The notes under the pieces were generated by a model. It was not told where the DNA came from. It did no database searches and worked only from the letters and a program-made list of their open reading frames with translations. This document shows, one piece after another, positions 44,701 through 52,308 of a stretch of DNA of 58,099 nucleotides. Position 1 is the stretch's first letter, and each line of letters starts with the position of its first letter. This DNA is from Gyrodactylus bullatarudis (lineage: Eukaryota; Platyhelminthes; Monogenea; Gyrodactylidea; Gyrodactylidae), in NCBI GenBank assembly GCA_012064415.1, contig SSNU01000088.1, positions 209,139 through 267,237 on the forward strand, given 5' to 3'. The translations under genes and the position numbers were made by a program.

Positions 44701-47700
44701 TAGCTTTCTAATTCTTTTTGCATGTTTCTTAGAATTTTTTTTTGATAAAATTTAGAAAAACGAAATTTTTGAATTCCAACTTCTTCCACTAGATATTTTA
44801 ATGGACATATATGTCCAAACGGCCCTTAAGGGTAACAATTTTTAACTGTTTAATTTTTATATGAAATCAACAAAAATATACAGAATAAACAGCATTTATT
44901 CAAGAGTGAGCTATTACAAAGCAGCTTTCTTCATTTGAAATACAATAAAACATGTTACAAGTTATACAATAGGTAGATATCTTTCTTTTGCAGATTGAAC
45001 AGCCTTTGCGTGAATTGGGATTCTCAACTCTGGCTGGGAGATGTTTCATAGAAGCAACTGACTCACAGGACAATTGAAGCATTGATTCATTACTTTTCCT
45101 AAGACTTTTTCTTGAGCGAGTGGTACATCCTTCTTCTTCAGATACGGGAATTTTAAACTTCTTCATTTCTGCGAAGCCTTGTTTGATTAAATCATCTGAT
45201 AAATTTAGTTGGAAGTTCAGTAAATCAAGACAGTCTTCCTTGTCATTATTTCTTTTGTAAAGCAGCCAAGAGTTAACGATTGATGCAAATAGAACCCATT
45301 GGAATATAGCAAAGTACCTAAAATAATAATTGTTAATAAAAAAAGTCTTACCAATTTTTTGCTCTGTGGTTTGGCTGGTATCTAGACATGAAAGAATCGA
45401 ATAGATCAACACCACCCATTGACTTGTTATAAACTGATACGATTTCGGGATAGGGTACATCTATTCTTTTACTGCTTTTGGAGCACCAGCGTTTAATATT
45501 TGAAATGGGCTCAGCACCAGCAAAAGTTGAAGTGAAAGTTACAGCTTTGTTGTCAAACCATCTTAGAAAGTAAAGTTTTTCAGACTCCGAATAGAGTAAA
45601 TCGTAGCTGCCTCTGCCTTTTTTCTTGAGATCTTTATCTTGTAATAAAGATTTTCCAGTAAGACCCAAACGGTTTGATCTAATCTGGGGAGAAAGTAATG
45701 TTGACTTTTGGATGTAATCTTGTATCTCTCATGTTTTGGATAATCGGTACAGTTTGGACCGTTTCCTGTAGAGGAGTTTCATTGAATAAGGGAAGAGCCG
45801 AGCATAAATAATCAATTTGGTCTTCAATCTCTTCTAATTCTTCATCAGAGTTTTCAGCATCTGGAATTAAGACAACTTGCCAAAAATCTCCCTTTCTTGA
45901 TTCTTTATATGTTGCTTCACTATCCATACCTTTAAGTGCCGTTTGGACATATATGTCCTGTAGTTTGAACGTTAATAACTCTTTCTACCATCGAGTTACG
46001 TAATCCAATAAAGCTTCATCATAAAGTCAAGGTTGAATTCTATTGGTCACCTAAATTATAAAATGAAAAACATTGTTTTTCCCATGGAAAACTTATAAAA
46101 AAAATTTTCAATAAATCAAAAAAAATTCTCTAAATAAATCTTCAATTTTGAAATAGAAAAAAATGGAACATAGTTAAAAAAAACACATCATTAGAATGTT
46201 AAAAAGTTCATGATTAAGTGAAAAAAAAATCTTTGTAAAAAATTGAAAAATAACGAAATTATGTAGGTTTAAAATAGATGGACATATATGTCCATCGGCA
46301 CCGAAAGGGTTAAAGAAAAATAATCTGAAAAAAAATTATTTTTATGGAAAATATGGTCAATTTTCAAATTCCCATTTGGCGCCAAAATCCCATTTTTTCG
46401 AACTTTGAGCTGAAAATTTTTGTTGATTTGAAAGTGGGAGGCTGATCGAAAGAGTTTTTTCACGATCAAGATTAGACAAGAAAGCTGACTAGCACCGTCA
46501 AGTTATCGACAGTTACCCCATTTTCGAGAGATTTTGAATCATCGAAATTTCATTGAATTTCAGGTAGTGAAAATGATCAAAAAATCTAAATTTCTCTCCC
46601 AAACGATAATGTGATTATGCATAAGATCAGATTCAGTTGAATTGATTTTCTTGTCTAATCTTGATCGTGAAAAATCTCTCTCGATCAGCCTCCCACTTTC
46701 AAATCAACAAAAATGGGATTTTGGCGCCAAATAGGAATTTGAAAATTGACCATATTTTTCATAAAAATAATTTTTTTTCTTTAAATGGTAAAAGTGGGCA
46801 GCATGAGAAGGATTCCAGAAAATCTTTAACAGATTCGAATTCTTGATGAAAATATCGAGATTTTTGTAAAAATCATAGATTCCCAACTTCATATCAATTA
46901 GCCTTATATAACTAATATTTTTGATAAACTTGTCGTACCACTGAAGCGGGCGTGTGAAGACAATCACAGTCGAAACTTTTAGATGACCATGGCTGAGAAT
47001 TCTGATATTGACCACCTAAGTTTTAATAAATTATATTATAAAATCTTTTTCAAGGGTTGAAATTGGATTTGCCGAAATAATTTTTGTTGTATTAGCTTTG
47101 AGTCTACATTACGAAGGCTGCTATAAAATCCATGAAACAAAGATTACTGAATGCAGCAAAGAATTTGTACAAGATCTCGCAGTGAACATTCCAAATATTG
47201 AATTGGACAAGAGTCATGTTTCGACATCTCTCAGAGACCTTGTACTCCAGACAAAGTTGGCCATTGATGGAATAAAATGTCAGTGAGTTAAATCTTCTTT
47301 TAAAACTTGACTATAATAACCAAGCAAAAGTATTGCCTCTGATGTAACTCTCTATAAATTAAGTTTGATTTCAATTCCCTTTATTCTAGAAGGTCAGAAC
47401 TTTGAGTGCAATTTTTACGCGGATCATTTCATGTAATCAATGTAAAAGCTAAATGAATTATAACTTTGATATATGACTACTAATTTAGGCTAATTTAGGT
47501 TAAATTCTCTTTTTTTAGAATTGTAAAGCCTTTTTCATAAAACTGCCTTTATTTGTTTAAAAAATTTAAAAAATTTCTGCATTTTTGTAATAATTTTCGA
47601 TTTGATAATGCTTTCTTTTTCAAGCTCAACTAAAAAGAAAATGGACTGCATTAGGAAGAAATTGGCCACGTGTCAGGGACAAGCAAAATTGCTCATTCTA

Positions 47701-47934
47701 AATTATTTCAAGGAAACATTACCGAATAACTGTACCGTTAATATAAATGATGAGCATGTGATCCAGAAGAATAGAGAATTGGCTGAAAAAGTTACGAATT
47801 CAATGTTGAGCCATCGTAGGAAACAGAGTAGTAGATCAGGCGTCCAGAAAAACATTGTTGACAGAATTTTAGTTTGTAATCTATTTTTTTTAATATGGTT
47901 GGCTACTCATCATCAAATGACATTCTCAAGATGA
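32758..47934 (+). CDS. Putative small cysteine-containing secreted protein, three exons
   Basis: Exon 1 (32758-32966) follows a TTTCATTTCAG and encodes a signal peptide (MVGAVAYSFLILFANYALG) and EEDYEYCLTRIEHKI, ending at GTGAGT. Exon 2 (47103-47282) encodes LHYEGCYKIHETKITECSKE to DGIKC, ending at GTGAGT. Exon 3 (47625-47934) follows TTTCTTTTTCAAG and encodes MDCIRKKLATCQGQ, PNNCTVN and a hydrophobic tail (ILVCNLFFLIWLA). The phases fit exactly (2+1 nt at both joins), giving 232 residues. The ATG could be 32758 or 32782. The exon 2-3 link is strong. The exon 1-2 link across 14 kb of transposons rests only on phase and character, and further exons may lie between. I do not recognise the family; it may be an extracellular, possibly lineage-specific, protein with paired cysteines. 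Confidence 0.5.
33061..33240 (+). ncRNA. PLE terminal block with hammerhead-like motif inside a 30-bp inverted repeat (copy B)
   Basis: UCACA (33119-33123), CTGATGA (33124-33130), GAAA (33139-33142) and UGUGA (33157-33161) are present, and helix I is perfect. Helix III has decayed. The motif is enclosed by AAGATGCCAGATTATTTCA (left) and TGAAATAATCTGGCATCTT (right), an inverted repeat that extends further outward and would prolong a stem around the motif. The trailing hairpin ACATTGGT (33202-33209) / ACCAATGT (33223-33230) is kept with changes on both sides compared with copy A. Confidence 0.55.
33250..36306. other. Intron-like repeat-derived stretch
   Basis: 33570-33617 is a lone right end of a hairpin element, and 34140-34352 is the right arm of the 44545-type subfamily. 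The frame at 34790-34993 (contains IELKFFGDFRETVVRTNELD and ends beside a GTAGGT) looks protein-like but is not recognised. At 36127-36161 CCCTTAACGGTGCCGATGG followed by ACATATAT resembles the terminus of the piggyBac at 44669-46309, without a flanking TTAA. The rest shows nothing. Confidence 0.5.
36307..36561 (+). repeat. Direct repeat, copy 1 (short form)
   Basis: It is identical or nearly so to 40494-40858, except that the second copy has about 112 extra bases at 40620-40733. It starts CTAGTCATGAAATTTC and ends TCTATTCGGTGTATT. The near-identity implies a recent event. The pair encloses the PLE fragment at 38163-39062, so the repeats could be termini of a larger unit. Confidence 0.85.
36690..37725 (-). 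mobile_element. PLE terminal block split by a hairpin element
   Basis: Left part 36690-36809 and right part 37545-37725 together match the uninterrupted block at 28950-29250 (shared AAATTAGAATA, GAAAAAACA and CAATAAATAGCAAC landmarks). A decayed second-class hammerhead-like motif lies at 36750-36714 on the minus strand. The insertion point is a TA. Confidence 0.65.
36810..37544. mobile_element. TA-flanked palindromic hairpin element, second subfamily
   Basis: AAGCTATTCTCGATGAATTT (left) and AAATTCATCGAGAATAGCTG (right) are flanked by TA (36808-36809, 37545-37546). Arms of about 340 bp are almost perfectly complementary: AATTTTGAAAGATTTTTTGG is met by its near-complement, and GATCATCATTAGACAAAGAA by TTCTTTGTCTAATGATGATC. 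The centre lies near 37175. The empty site is visible at about 29098 in a sister PLE block. The near-perfect arms suggest a young copy. Confidence 0.85.
37726..38162. other. Non-coding stretch
   Basis: No convincing frame is seen. Upstream PLE reverse-transcriptase sequence may have decayed beyond recognition here. Confidence 0.4.
38163..39062 (+). pseudogene. Penelope-like element: RT C-terminus plus GIY-YIG-type endonuclease
   Basis: An open frame of 299 codons without an initiating Met. It begins TIFIEKRIYRKPSFTGKI, LHYNSFCPREYKRGLI and SLFTRVKRIVSEEFW, then NEYPINFINSIL, which is the PLE reverse-transcriptase C-terminus. After an acidic linker come YIPFKGDQI, KIFFKTAKMFSNQTKDKI and THVVYKFRCFCNSEYIGYTY, in which VVY replaces GIY and YIG is kept, followed by RRLEERVNEHL. 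The tail is basic (KLRPRKRDLTEGNQEQKK). The long open frame suggests a rather young 5'-truncated copy. It is a different PLE lineage from the one at 19.5-21.6 kb. A hammerhead-like motif lies 320 bp downstream on the same strand. Confidence 0.85.
39360..39510 (+). ncRNA. Hammerhead-like motif in the PLE 3' flank (copy E)
   Basis: AAAG (39379-39382), CTGATGA (39383-39389), GTATGCCAC with a two-pair helix II (GU/AC), GAAA (39399-39402), AUA/UAU helix III, U, then CUUU (39415-39418). Helix I is AAAG/CUUU, paired but unlike copies C and D. GGCAT (39371-39375) again complements the loop ATGCC. Being downstream of a PLE frame in the same orientation, it is plausibly the 3' terminal repeat of that element. 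Confidence 0.65.
39575..39925 (+). pseudogene. pogo/Tigger-type transposase fragment
   Basis: The frame contains KILDNSNGHKGVRVPENIRI, LFLPSNSTSLIQPLDQGIIK and SLKDKYKS. The LDN-GH, LPSNSTSLIQPLDQG pattern is the catalytic core segment of pogo/Tigger/CENP-B-type DDE transposases, where the Asp of LDN is a catalytic residue. A frameshift at about 39860 leads to VTVSTIRNCFQHSRGL, the segment expected next. N-terminal DNA-binding domains are missing. It is a dead relic. Confidence 0.8.
39926..40493. other. Stretch with one protein-like fragment
   Basis: After TTCCTTTCACAG (to about 40291) the frame reads TRWHLRLHNCTLELLIKKSE and FKRELFVHLADYRNFQRASS. The TRW start recalls a conserved block of hAT transposases, but the match is weak and the fragment ends at 40463. 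The remainder is featureless. Confidence 0.3.
40494..40858 (+). repeat. Direct repeat, copy 2 (long form)
   Basis: Partner of 36307-36561, with about 112 additional bases (40620-40733) that have no terminal repeats. Either the first copy lost them by deletion or the second gained them. Confidence 0.85.
40876..41585. repeat. Large imperfect inverted repeat
   Basis: 40876-41070 is the inverted counterpart of 41424-41585: ACAGAAAGTATAAGTGATAT against ATATTACTTATACTTTCTGT, TTTGGCCTAACAAATTTACA against its complement, and GACGCCAAGTCTAAGTT against AACTTAGACTTGGCGTC-type sequence. The right arm runs on into the PLE-type terminal block (GTGAAGTGAACATTGAGC at about 41655). No coding role is assigned. 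Confidence 0.65.
41752..43811 (+). mobile_element. hAT DNA transposon with perfect 13-bp termini
   Basis: CAGGGCAACCCAA (41752-41764) and TTGGGTTGCCCTG (43799-43811) are perfect inverted repeats with the CAGGG start common in hAT elements. An exact 8-bp target duplication is not obvious; TGATTA occurs on both sides. The element encodes a near-complete transposase, and the empty site is represented at about 28195-28210. Confidence 0.85.
42333..43689 (+). pseudogene. hAT transposase with one stop and one frameshift
   Basis: It begins MPRQSHTPKQKIDKYINEFP; a TAA at 42393-42395 follows. The same frame continues NNLFCEVCSTNVSFDQRSQV and IQHLKTTTHQNRL, a BED-like C-x2-C, H-x4-H zinc finger. KDVFLMIDEAEI, LLLLTDAASYF and LSHVTCLAHLIHNC are catalytic-domain segments, with Asp residues at the expected DDE positions. 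A frameshift near 43140 leads to PPKAVVTRWGSWLKTVNYYA. The C-terminus QPTTSEVERSFSFVNRLLKK is the hAT dimerisation motif. With only two lesions it is a relatively recent pseudogene of about 450 residues. Confidence 0.85.
43867..44469. mobile_element. hAT-type MITE with 8-bp duplication and AGGCA-repeat body
   Basis: TAGGGCGACCA (from 43867) and TGGTCGCCCTA (to 44469; one mismatch inward) are inverted termini flanked by the perfect direct repeat CTAATTTA (43859-43866, 44470-44477). The body has about a dozen AAAAAGGCA motifs near both ends, in both orientations relative to the termini, which look like subterminal transposase binding sites of hAT elements. It encodes no transposase. Confidence 0.85.
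44669..46309 (-). mobile_element. piggyBac element with TTAA duplication
   Basis: CCCTTTCGATGCCG (44669-44682) and CGGCACCGAAAGGG (46296-46309) are inverted termini with one mismatch, flanked by TTAA (44665-44668, 46310-46313). The palindrome TGGACATATATGTCCA lies near the right end (46279-46294), and ACATATATGTCC also occurs near 44813-44818 and at 45947-45958, probably as binding sites. The 1641-bp element carries a deleted transposase in minus orientation and sits at a TTAA in a hairpin element. Confidence 0.9.
44900..45927 (-). pseudogene. piggyBac transposase, internally deleted, with a 34-nt intron
   Basis: The N-terminus (45927-45679) is acidic, with NMRDTRLHPKVNITF, then a TAG. The next frame starts SNRLGLTGKS, then KKGRGSYDLLYSESEKLYFL and NKSMGGVDLFDSFMSRY (last catalytic Asp). 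A 34-nt intron (45351-45318, GTAAGA to TTTTAG) must be removed to join NW to YFAIFQWVLFASIVNSWLLY, a conserved piggyBac block. The tail has CSICKRKISTYCITCNMFYC zinc-finger cysteines. The region with the first two catalytic Asp residues is absent, as in the copy at 15.8 kb, so no active enzyme can be made. Confidence 0.85.
46915..47042 (+). repeat. PLE-type terminal repeat segment, second copy
   Basis: It matches 28310-28440: CGTACCACTGAAG, GTGTGAAGACAATCAC, ATGACCATGGCTGAGAAT and CTAAGTTTTAATAAATT are shared, with GCGGG for GAAGG after CTGAA. It is the continuation of the block interrupted since 41.7 kb. Confidence 0.7.
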
Positions 47935-48749
47935 GAAGGTTTTTCGATTTATTTTCTAATTTGTTTATGAATAAATTATTTCCTCCGCCAGTTTTTGTGC
48001 GTGAGAATGTACACACCGAGTTTTTCACGAAAAAGTTGACCAAGGTTGATGATGACTTTGCGAAATCTACTCTGATACATTTTACCCTTACAACAATGTC
48101 AGTTTCTACGAAAACTCTAGAATTTAGATAGTTTACGAGAAATAAAATTTTAGTGGATATTTTAGTAATTGGAAATTGTATTCAGAAGATCATTACTGTT
48201 TTAATTAAGGATTTTTCTGAAAAGACATTTTAGAAATGAAAGGTAAAACTTCAGAAATTGCTAATTCCTTTAACCTGAGAAATTTTTAGTGCTAAAAAAG
48301 TATATTTTAAGGTTCATTCTAAAAAATAAAAGCAAATAAAATACAAATAATCTCCTTACTTATAATCCTTACATAAACTCATTCTCTTAACTCAAAAAAA
48401 TAGAGAAAAAAGAGATTTATTTAAATTTTATGTTTTTCAGACATACTCACAAGTAGTATAGATGTTTTATTTATGAATTCGAAGTAGATTCGACCATTTT
48501 AGTCATTTTGACTTGATTCCATAATCAGGAATCAAATATGTATTGAGGATTTGAGACACAAGGTTAAAAACTTGGTGAGTTGAACTAACCACTGGTAACC
48601 AGTGCAAATCTAGATTCAAATTCATTCAAGTGAATGACAGCTGAAAACTGTATTTTGAGAATATAAAATAACAACCCTCAGTATTCTTTCTTTCTATATT
48701 TTTTCAAAGCTTTTCAAGATGTAAAATATACCATTGAAAATTGATACCT
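47935..48749. other. Probable 3' flank of the secreted-protein gene
   Basis: The frame at 47895-48131 (FPPPVFVRENVHTEF and after) overlaps the last exon in another phase and is not supported. A perfect palindrome CACTGGTAACCAGTG lies at 48590-48604, upstream of the Tc1/mariner relic. Nothing else was recognised. Confidence 0.4.
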
Positions 48750-49245
48750 TCTAAAATACTGAGTACCACGGATAAGGAAATAAGGAATTGCTGGGCTTAT
48801 GGAAAAATTGTCAAAAACTACGATTGGAGTAAAGCAATATTCTCGAACGAGAAAAAGTTCAATTTGGATGGGCCTGATGAACTCTCGTTTTGTTGGATAG
48901 ACAAATCTCTACCCAGACTAATCGAGATAAAGAGAGGATTTGGTGGAGGCAGTGTCACGATGGGGGGGGTTCATCAAAAAAGAAGAAACTGGTAACCTTG
49001 TTTTCAATTGCTGCGGTTTGAAGAAGAAATGAAATAAATCCCCAATAATTTTTCAACAAGATAATGCACCTTGTTCTCGTTCTTTATCAATAAAAAACAT
49101 GGTTTCAAGAGAATGGAATATCTGTGTTGCCAAGGCCTGCTCGAAGCCCCTGAACCCTATTAAGAACTTGTGGGGAATTTTATCTCCCGTTTACTATAAG
49201 GGAAGAGTATTTTTAAACAGGCAAGAACTCAATAAAAGTGAACAA
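48750..49245 (+). pseudogene. Tc1/mariner-type transposase relic
   Basis: The frame reads KNYDWSKAIFSNEKKFNLDG then PDELSFCWIDKSLPR and FGGGSVTMGG. In complete relatives FSDEKKFNLDGPDG holds the first catalytic Asp; here that Asp is Asn (FSNEKKF). After frame breaks at about 49000 the sequence continues FQQDNAPCSRS (second Asp) and PLNPIKNLWGILSPVYYKGR (where the third catalytic residue is expected). The substituted first Asp and several shifts make it dead. Flanking inverted repeats were not found. Confidence 0.75.
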
Positions 49246-49249
49246 ATAC

Positions 49250-49602
49250 GTTTAGTCGTTTTCTAATTCAATAAAAGACGTAAACTTTGGTATATTTTAC
49301 ATCTTGAAGGGCTATTTTAAAGTTGAGCTAGAAACAATATTAAGTGAATAAATTCATTTTTTCGGCAACTATACTTTCAAGTAAGTTTATTAGGCTAATT
49401 ATAATCGCGATAATTTACACAAATATGCTTAGTGGTTATTTTAAATAATATTTATTCTTTCAAATCATTATACAATAATACATAGGTTTTGAGAAATATC
49501 AACTTGAGAGATATATAGTCAATTTATTTCGTAATATAAATTATAAACTTTAGATTGGTAAGAGTCAAGATGTTGAAATGGAATATGTAGTTTTTCACTT
49601 TT
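49250..49602. other. Gap at the transposon/gene-cluster boundary
   Basis: AT-rich sequence that includes the 3' flank of the eIF2B epsilon gene. No other feature seen. Confidence 0.5.
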
Positions 49603-52187
49603 TCATTCACTGTCTTCTTCTTCTTCTTCGCTAGATCCATCTTCAGAAGCCTCTTGTAGCCATTTTATAAAGGGATCTACATACTTTCGGAATTCACGTG
49701 CCTTATCAGCTGTATCGGAGTCTTCAAGGAGATCTGATGATTTGTTCCAGTCGAAAATAATCTCTTCGCCCAGGACATCAGCATCATAGAGAATATGGAT
49801 GATGTACTGACCAGACTTTAGGATCACATTTTGGGTTGTAGCCAAATCCTCAATGGCTGATAGACAAATTTCCTAAATGCAGATTGAATTTTTATTAGAC
49901 CATGAATCGAATTAGAAATTATTATTATGGCTTAGACTTCACGTGAGGCTTTCTCAAGTTTAAGCTTCTATTTCGATATTATTCAAATTTCTCTTACCTG
50001 GGCATCATCAGCATCCACAAAGTAGGTTTCCAGCATTGGCTTTAAAAATGTCACGGCACCCTTGAACTCCTTGGCAAAATCCATCACCTGGACATCGTCA
50101 GGGTTGGATAGCCCTTTTGATTTGACGACTCTATCCAAGCATGTCTGCAGCATGGCCTGTGTGAGGAGGAAGAAGAGGTCGTCAATAAGAATAGCATAGG
50201 CATGTTTAAGTGAATTAATTTCCAGGGTAATATTTTTGGGATCAATTCTCTCGGTTAGACAACGATCAAGGGTGTTTCTCAGCTCCTCTATTAGGAACTC
50301 TTCTGCTTTATCAGCACTAGCTGGCCCAGGCGTCAATGGAGTTATTGACTGACGAGAAAGGGATTTGTGTCGATTGTCAGGATCCTCTTCAGACTTGGAA
50401 CAGCTTATTTTTTTGTTCATGTAACTTCGACCGAGTTTCTTTGAGACTTCAAAGACAGTTGTCCAAGGCTGAATTCGGTCGTCAACTGACTTTTCAGCTT
50501 GTTCCTAAAATTTTTATCACACACTAAATTACATGGAGATATTAAAATTTTCTCCTCACTTCGTCATCGCTATCTGAGCTCAAATCTGAATCATCATCCG
50601 AGGAATCTGGATCATTCTTGAGGGAGTAAAGAGAGGCCCATGCAGATTTGCCCATAATACTAGAATCGGCCATCGGATGATTCTCATCAGGAGCGACAAT
50701 GACTGATTTGCTAGGAATTTTGGCATCCGGACCAATGGTAATCATGCCAGGCGATTGAATATAATACATGGAACGTTGATATTCACTTTCTACATAATGA
50801 AAATTTAGTTACAGCTTTTCTTTGTTAATCGATAAAGCAAGTTTAACTCACTGGCATCATTTTTTTCGTTCATGGCCGTGGTAGTGTCAAAAATTAACGA
50901 GGGTGCTATTACGACGTTTCTCTCAAACTTTGATCTGGATAAAATTTGGGCATTGTCAAAAATCATTGCTACATCCATTCGGACATGGTCACAAATGGTT
51001 ACATCTGACATGGCTATGACCTTTCTTAGTCTAGCCTGATCTCCAATACTACAATTATTCCCGATAATACAATCGATTATAATTGAACCTGCGCCAATCT
51101 TAACATTAGTGCCGATCATGCATGAGCCGATGAACTTGACGCTTGGATGAATTTTGGCCGACTGACTGACGTAGACATTTGGCATTCCCTTGTACAAGCG
51201 GTAATTTTGCAGTAAGGTGGGCAAATAATTTGGGGGAATATCATGGAATGGTAACAGGTTACGATCTAGGATTATCTTTGAGGCATCAAATAATCGGGGG
51301 AAATCAGTGGCCACTCGAAGGTGGATATGAGAAGATGGCAAGAAATCAACATGCATGGTATATTGAATAATTTCCTCGTTGATGAGAATACCATGAATCA
51401 AGTCTTCAAAGTTGGCATAATCAAAATTATCCTAGAAAAAGAAAGGTTTAGCTGATTAATTCAAGTTTTCGTAAGCTGCATCAAATATTAACCTGAAATA
51501 ATGGTGGAATATGCTTGGTGCAGATGACCAAATGAACATCCTCAACGAACGACTCAATGTGAGATTCCTTTGGACATTTGGGTGTAGCATATCGATCAAA
51601 AGCCATTAGTTTATTGCTAGCACTAGCCTTTATACAAATTCCACGAATCTGATCAGATTGCAGAAACAAGTCTTGAGTAGATTTAACCATGCCAAACGTC
51701 ATGACACAGCTATTAACAAGTTCCCTTCGTTCCAAATGTTCCTAAAACTAGTCAAAAAAATTTATACTTGATACATTTTCATAAGAGATGAGGACAATAA
51801 AAGATCAATCGGCATGATAACAAAGTCCTGAAGGTTCCTAATGCTCTGATTAGAGTCAAGATCACGCATGATATCCCCAAAGTTGTGGGATTTGGAGCCA
51901 TTTTGTACCTCAATTTTAAGATTTCCATAATGGGCTTGACAGTATTTGCGAATGAGCTTTGAAGAGGAGAGTGCATAAATAATAATTCTTTGGAAATTCT
52001 CCTGAATAAGATAAGATATCTGATAGTGAATGATAGGAATTGATCCTATTGACAAAAGACACTCGGGAAGGTAATTAGAAATTGGTTTGAGATAGTCATC
52101 ATTAAGACCACTAACTAAGATTACAGTTTTCAACTCCTCATCTTGAATAGCTTTGTTTACAAAGGAGGATTTAGATCCTTTAGTCAT
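49603..52187 (-). CDS. EIF2B5: Translation initiation factor eIF2B, epsilon subunit
   Basis: Six exons: 52187-51768, 51741-51493, 51431-50852, 50789-50560, 50504-49998 and 49872-49603. All joins keep phase, giving 751 residues (animal orthologues are about 720). The N-terminus (KTVILVSGLNDDYLKPISNY, then IGSIPIIHYQISYL) is the nucleotidyltransferase-like domain. KIHPSVKFIGSCMIGTNVKI and IGNNCSIGDQARLRKV are left-handed beta-helix hexapeptide repeats. The C-terminal HEAT/W2 domain ends YDADVLGEEIIFDW, FIKWLQEASEDGSS and an acidic tail. The epsilon subunit is the catalytic part of eIF2B, which exchanges GDP for GTP on eIF2 in the cytosol. Introns are 26, 61, 62, 55 and 125 nt. It is divergently arranged with the zinc-finger gene. 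Confidence 0.93.
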
Positions 52188-52308
52188 GTTGTTAATTTTT
52201 TTGTAATTTATAAATAATGAAACAAAATAAAATCTTTAGTAAGTTGAATTGGACTTTATAAATTTAGTATGTACTCTAGTTACAGGAGTACGTAATTGAA
52301 TTGAACTA
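52188..52308. promoter_or_regulatory. Bidirectional promoter region, eIF2B epsilon / ZC2HC1
   Basis: Only 121 bp separate the two divergent start codons, so both promoters and 5' leaders must share this interval. No defined motif was identified beyond AT-rich sequence. Confidence 0.5.

Larger units (their letters stand above)
44545..46904. mobile_element. TA-flanked palindromic hairpin element, third subfamily, split by piggyBac
   Basis: The left terminus AAGTTGGTGATATGAAGTTG and right terminus CAACTTCATATCAATTAGCC are bounded by TA (44543-44544, 46905-46906). Without the piggyBac (44669-46309) the element is about 715 bp. The right portion itself shows the central fold: GAGGCTGATCGAAAGAG (46438-46454) against CTCTCTCGATCAGCCTC (46676-46692), and TTTGGCGCCAAAATCCC against its complement. 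The TA target is present in the empty sister locus near 28296. Confidence 0.8.

Noticed and set aside
47895..48131. Frame containing FPPPVFVRENVHTEF downstream of the secreted-protein gene
   Set aside because: It overlaps the last exon in another phase, and has neither splice signals nor recognisable family features.
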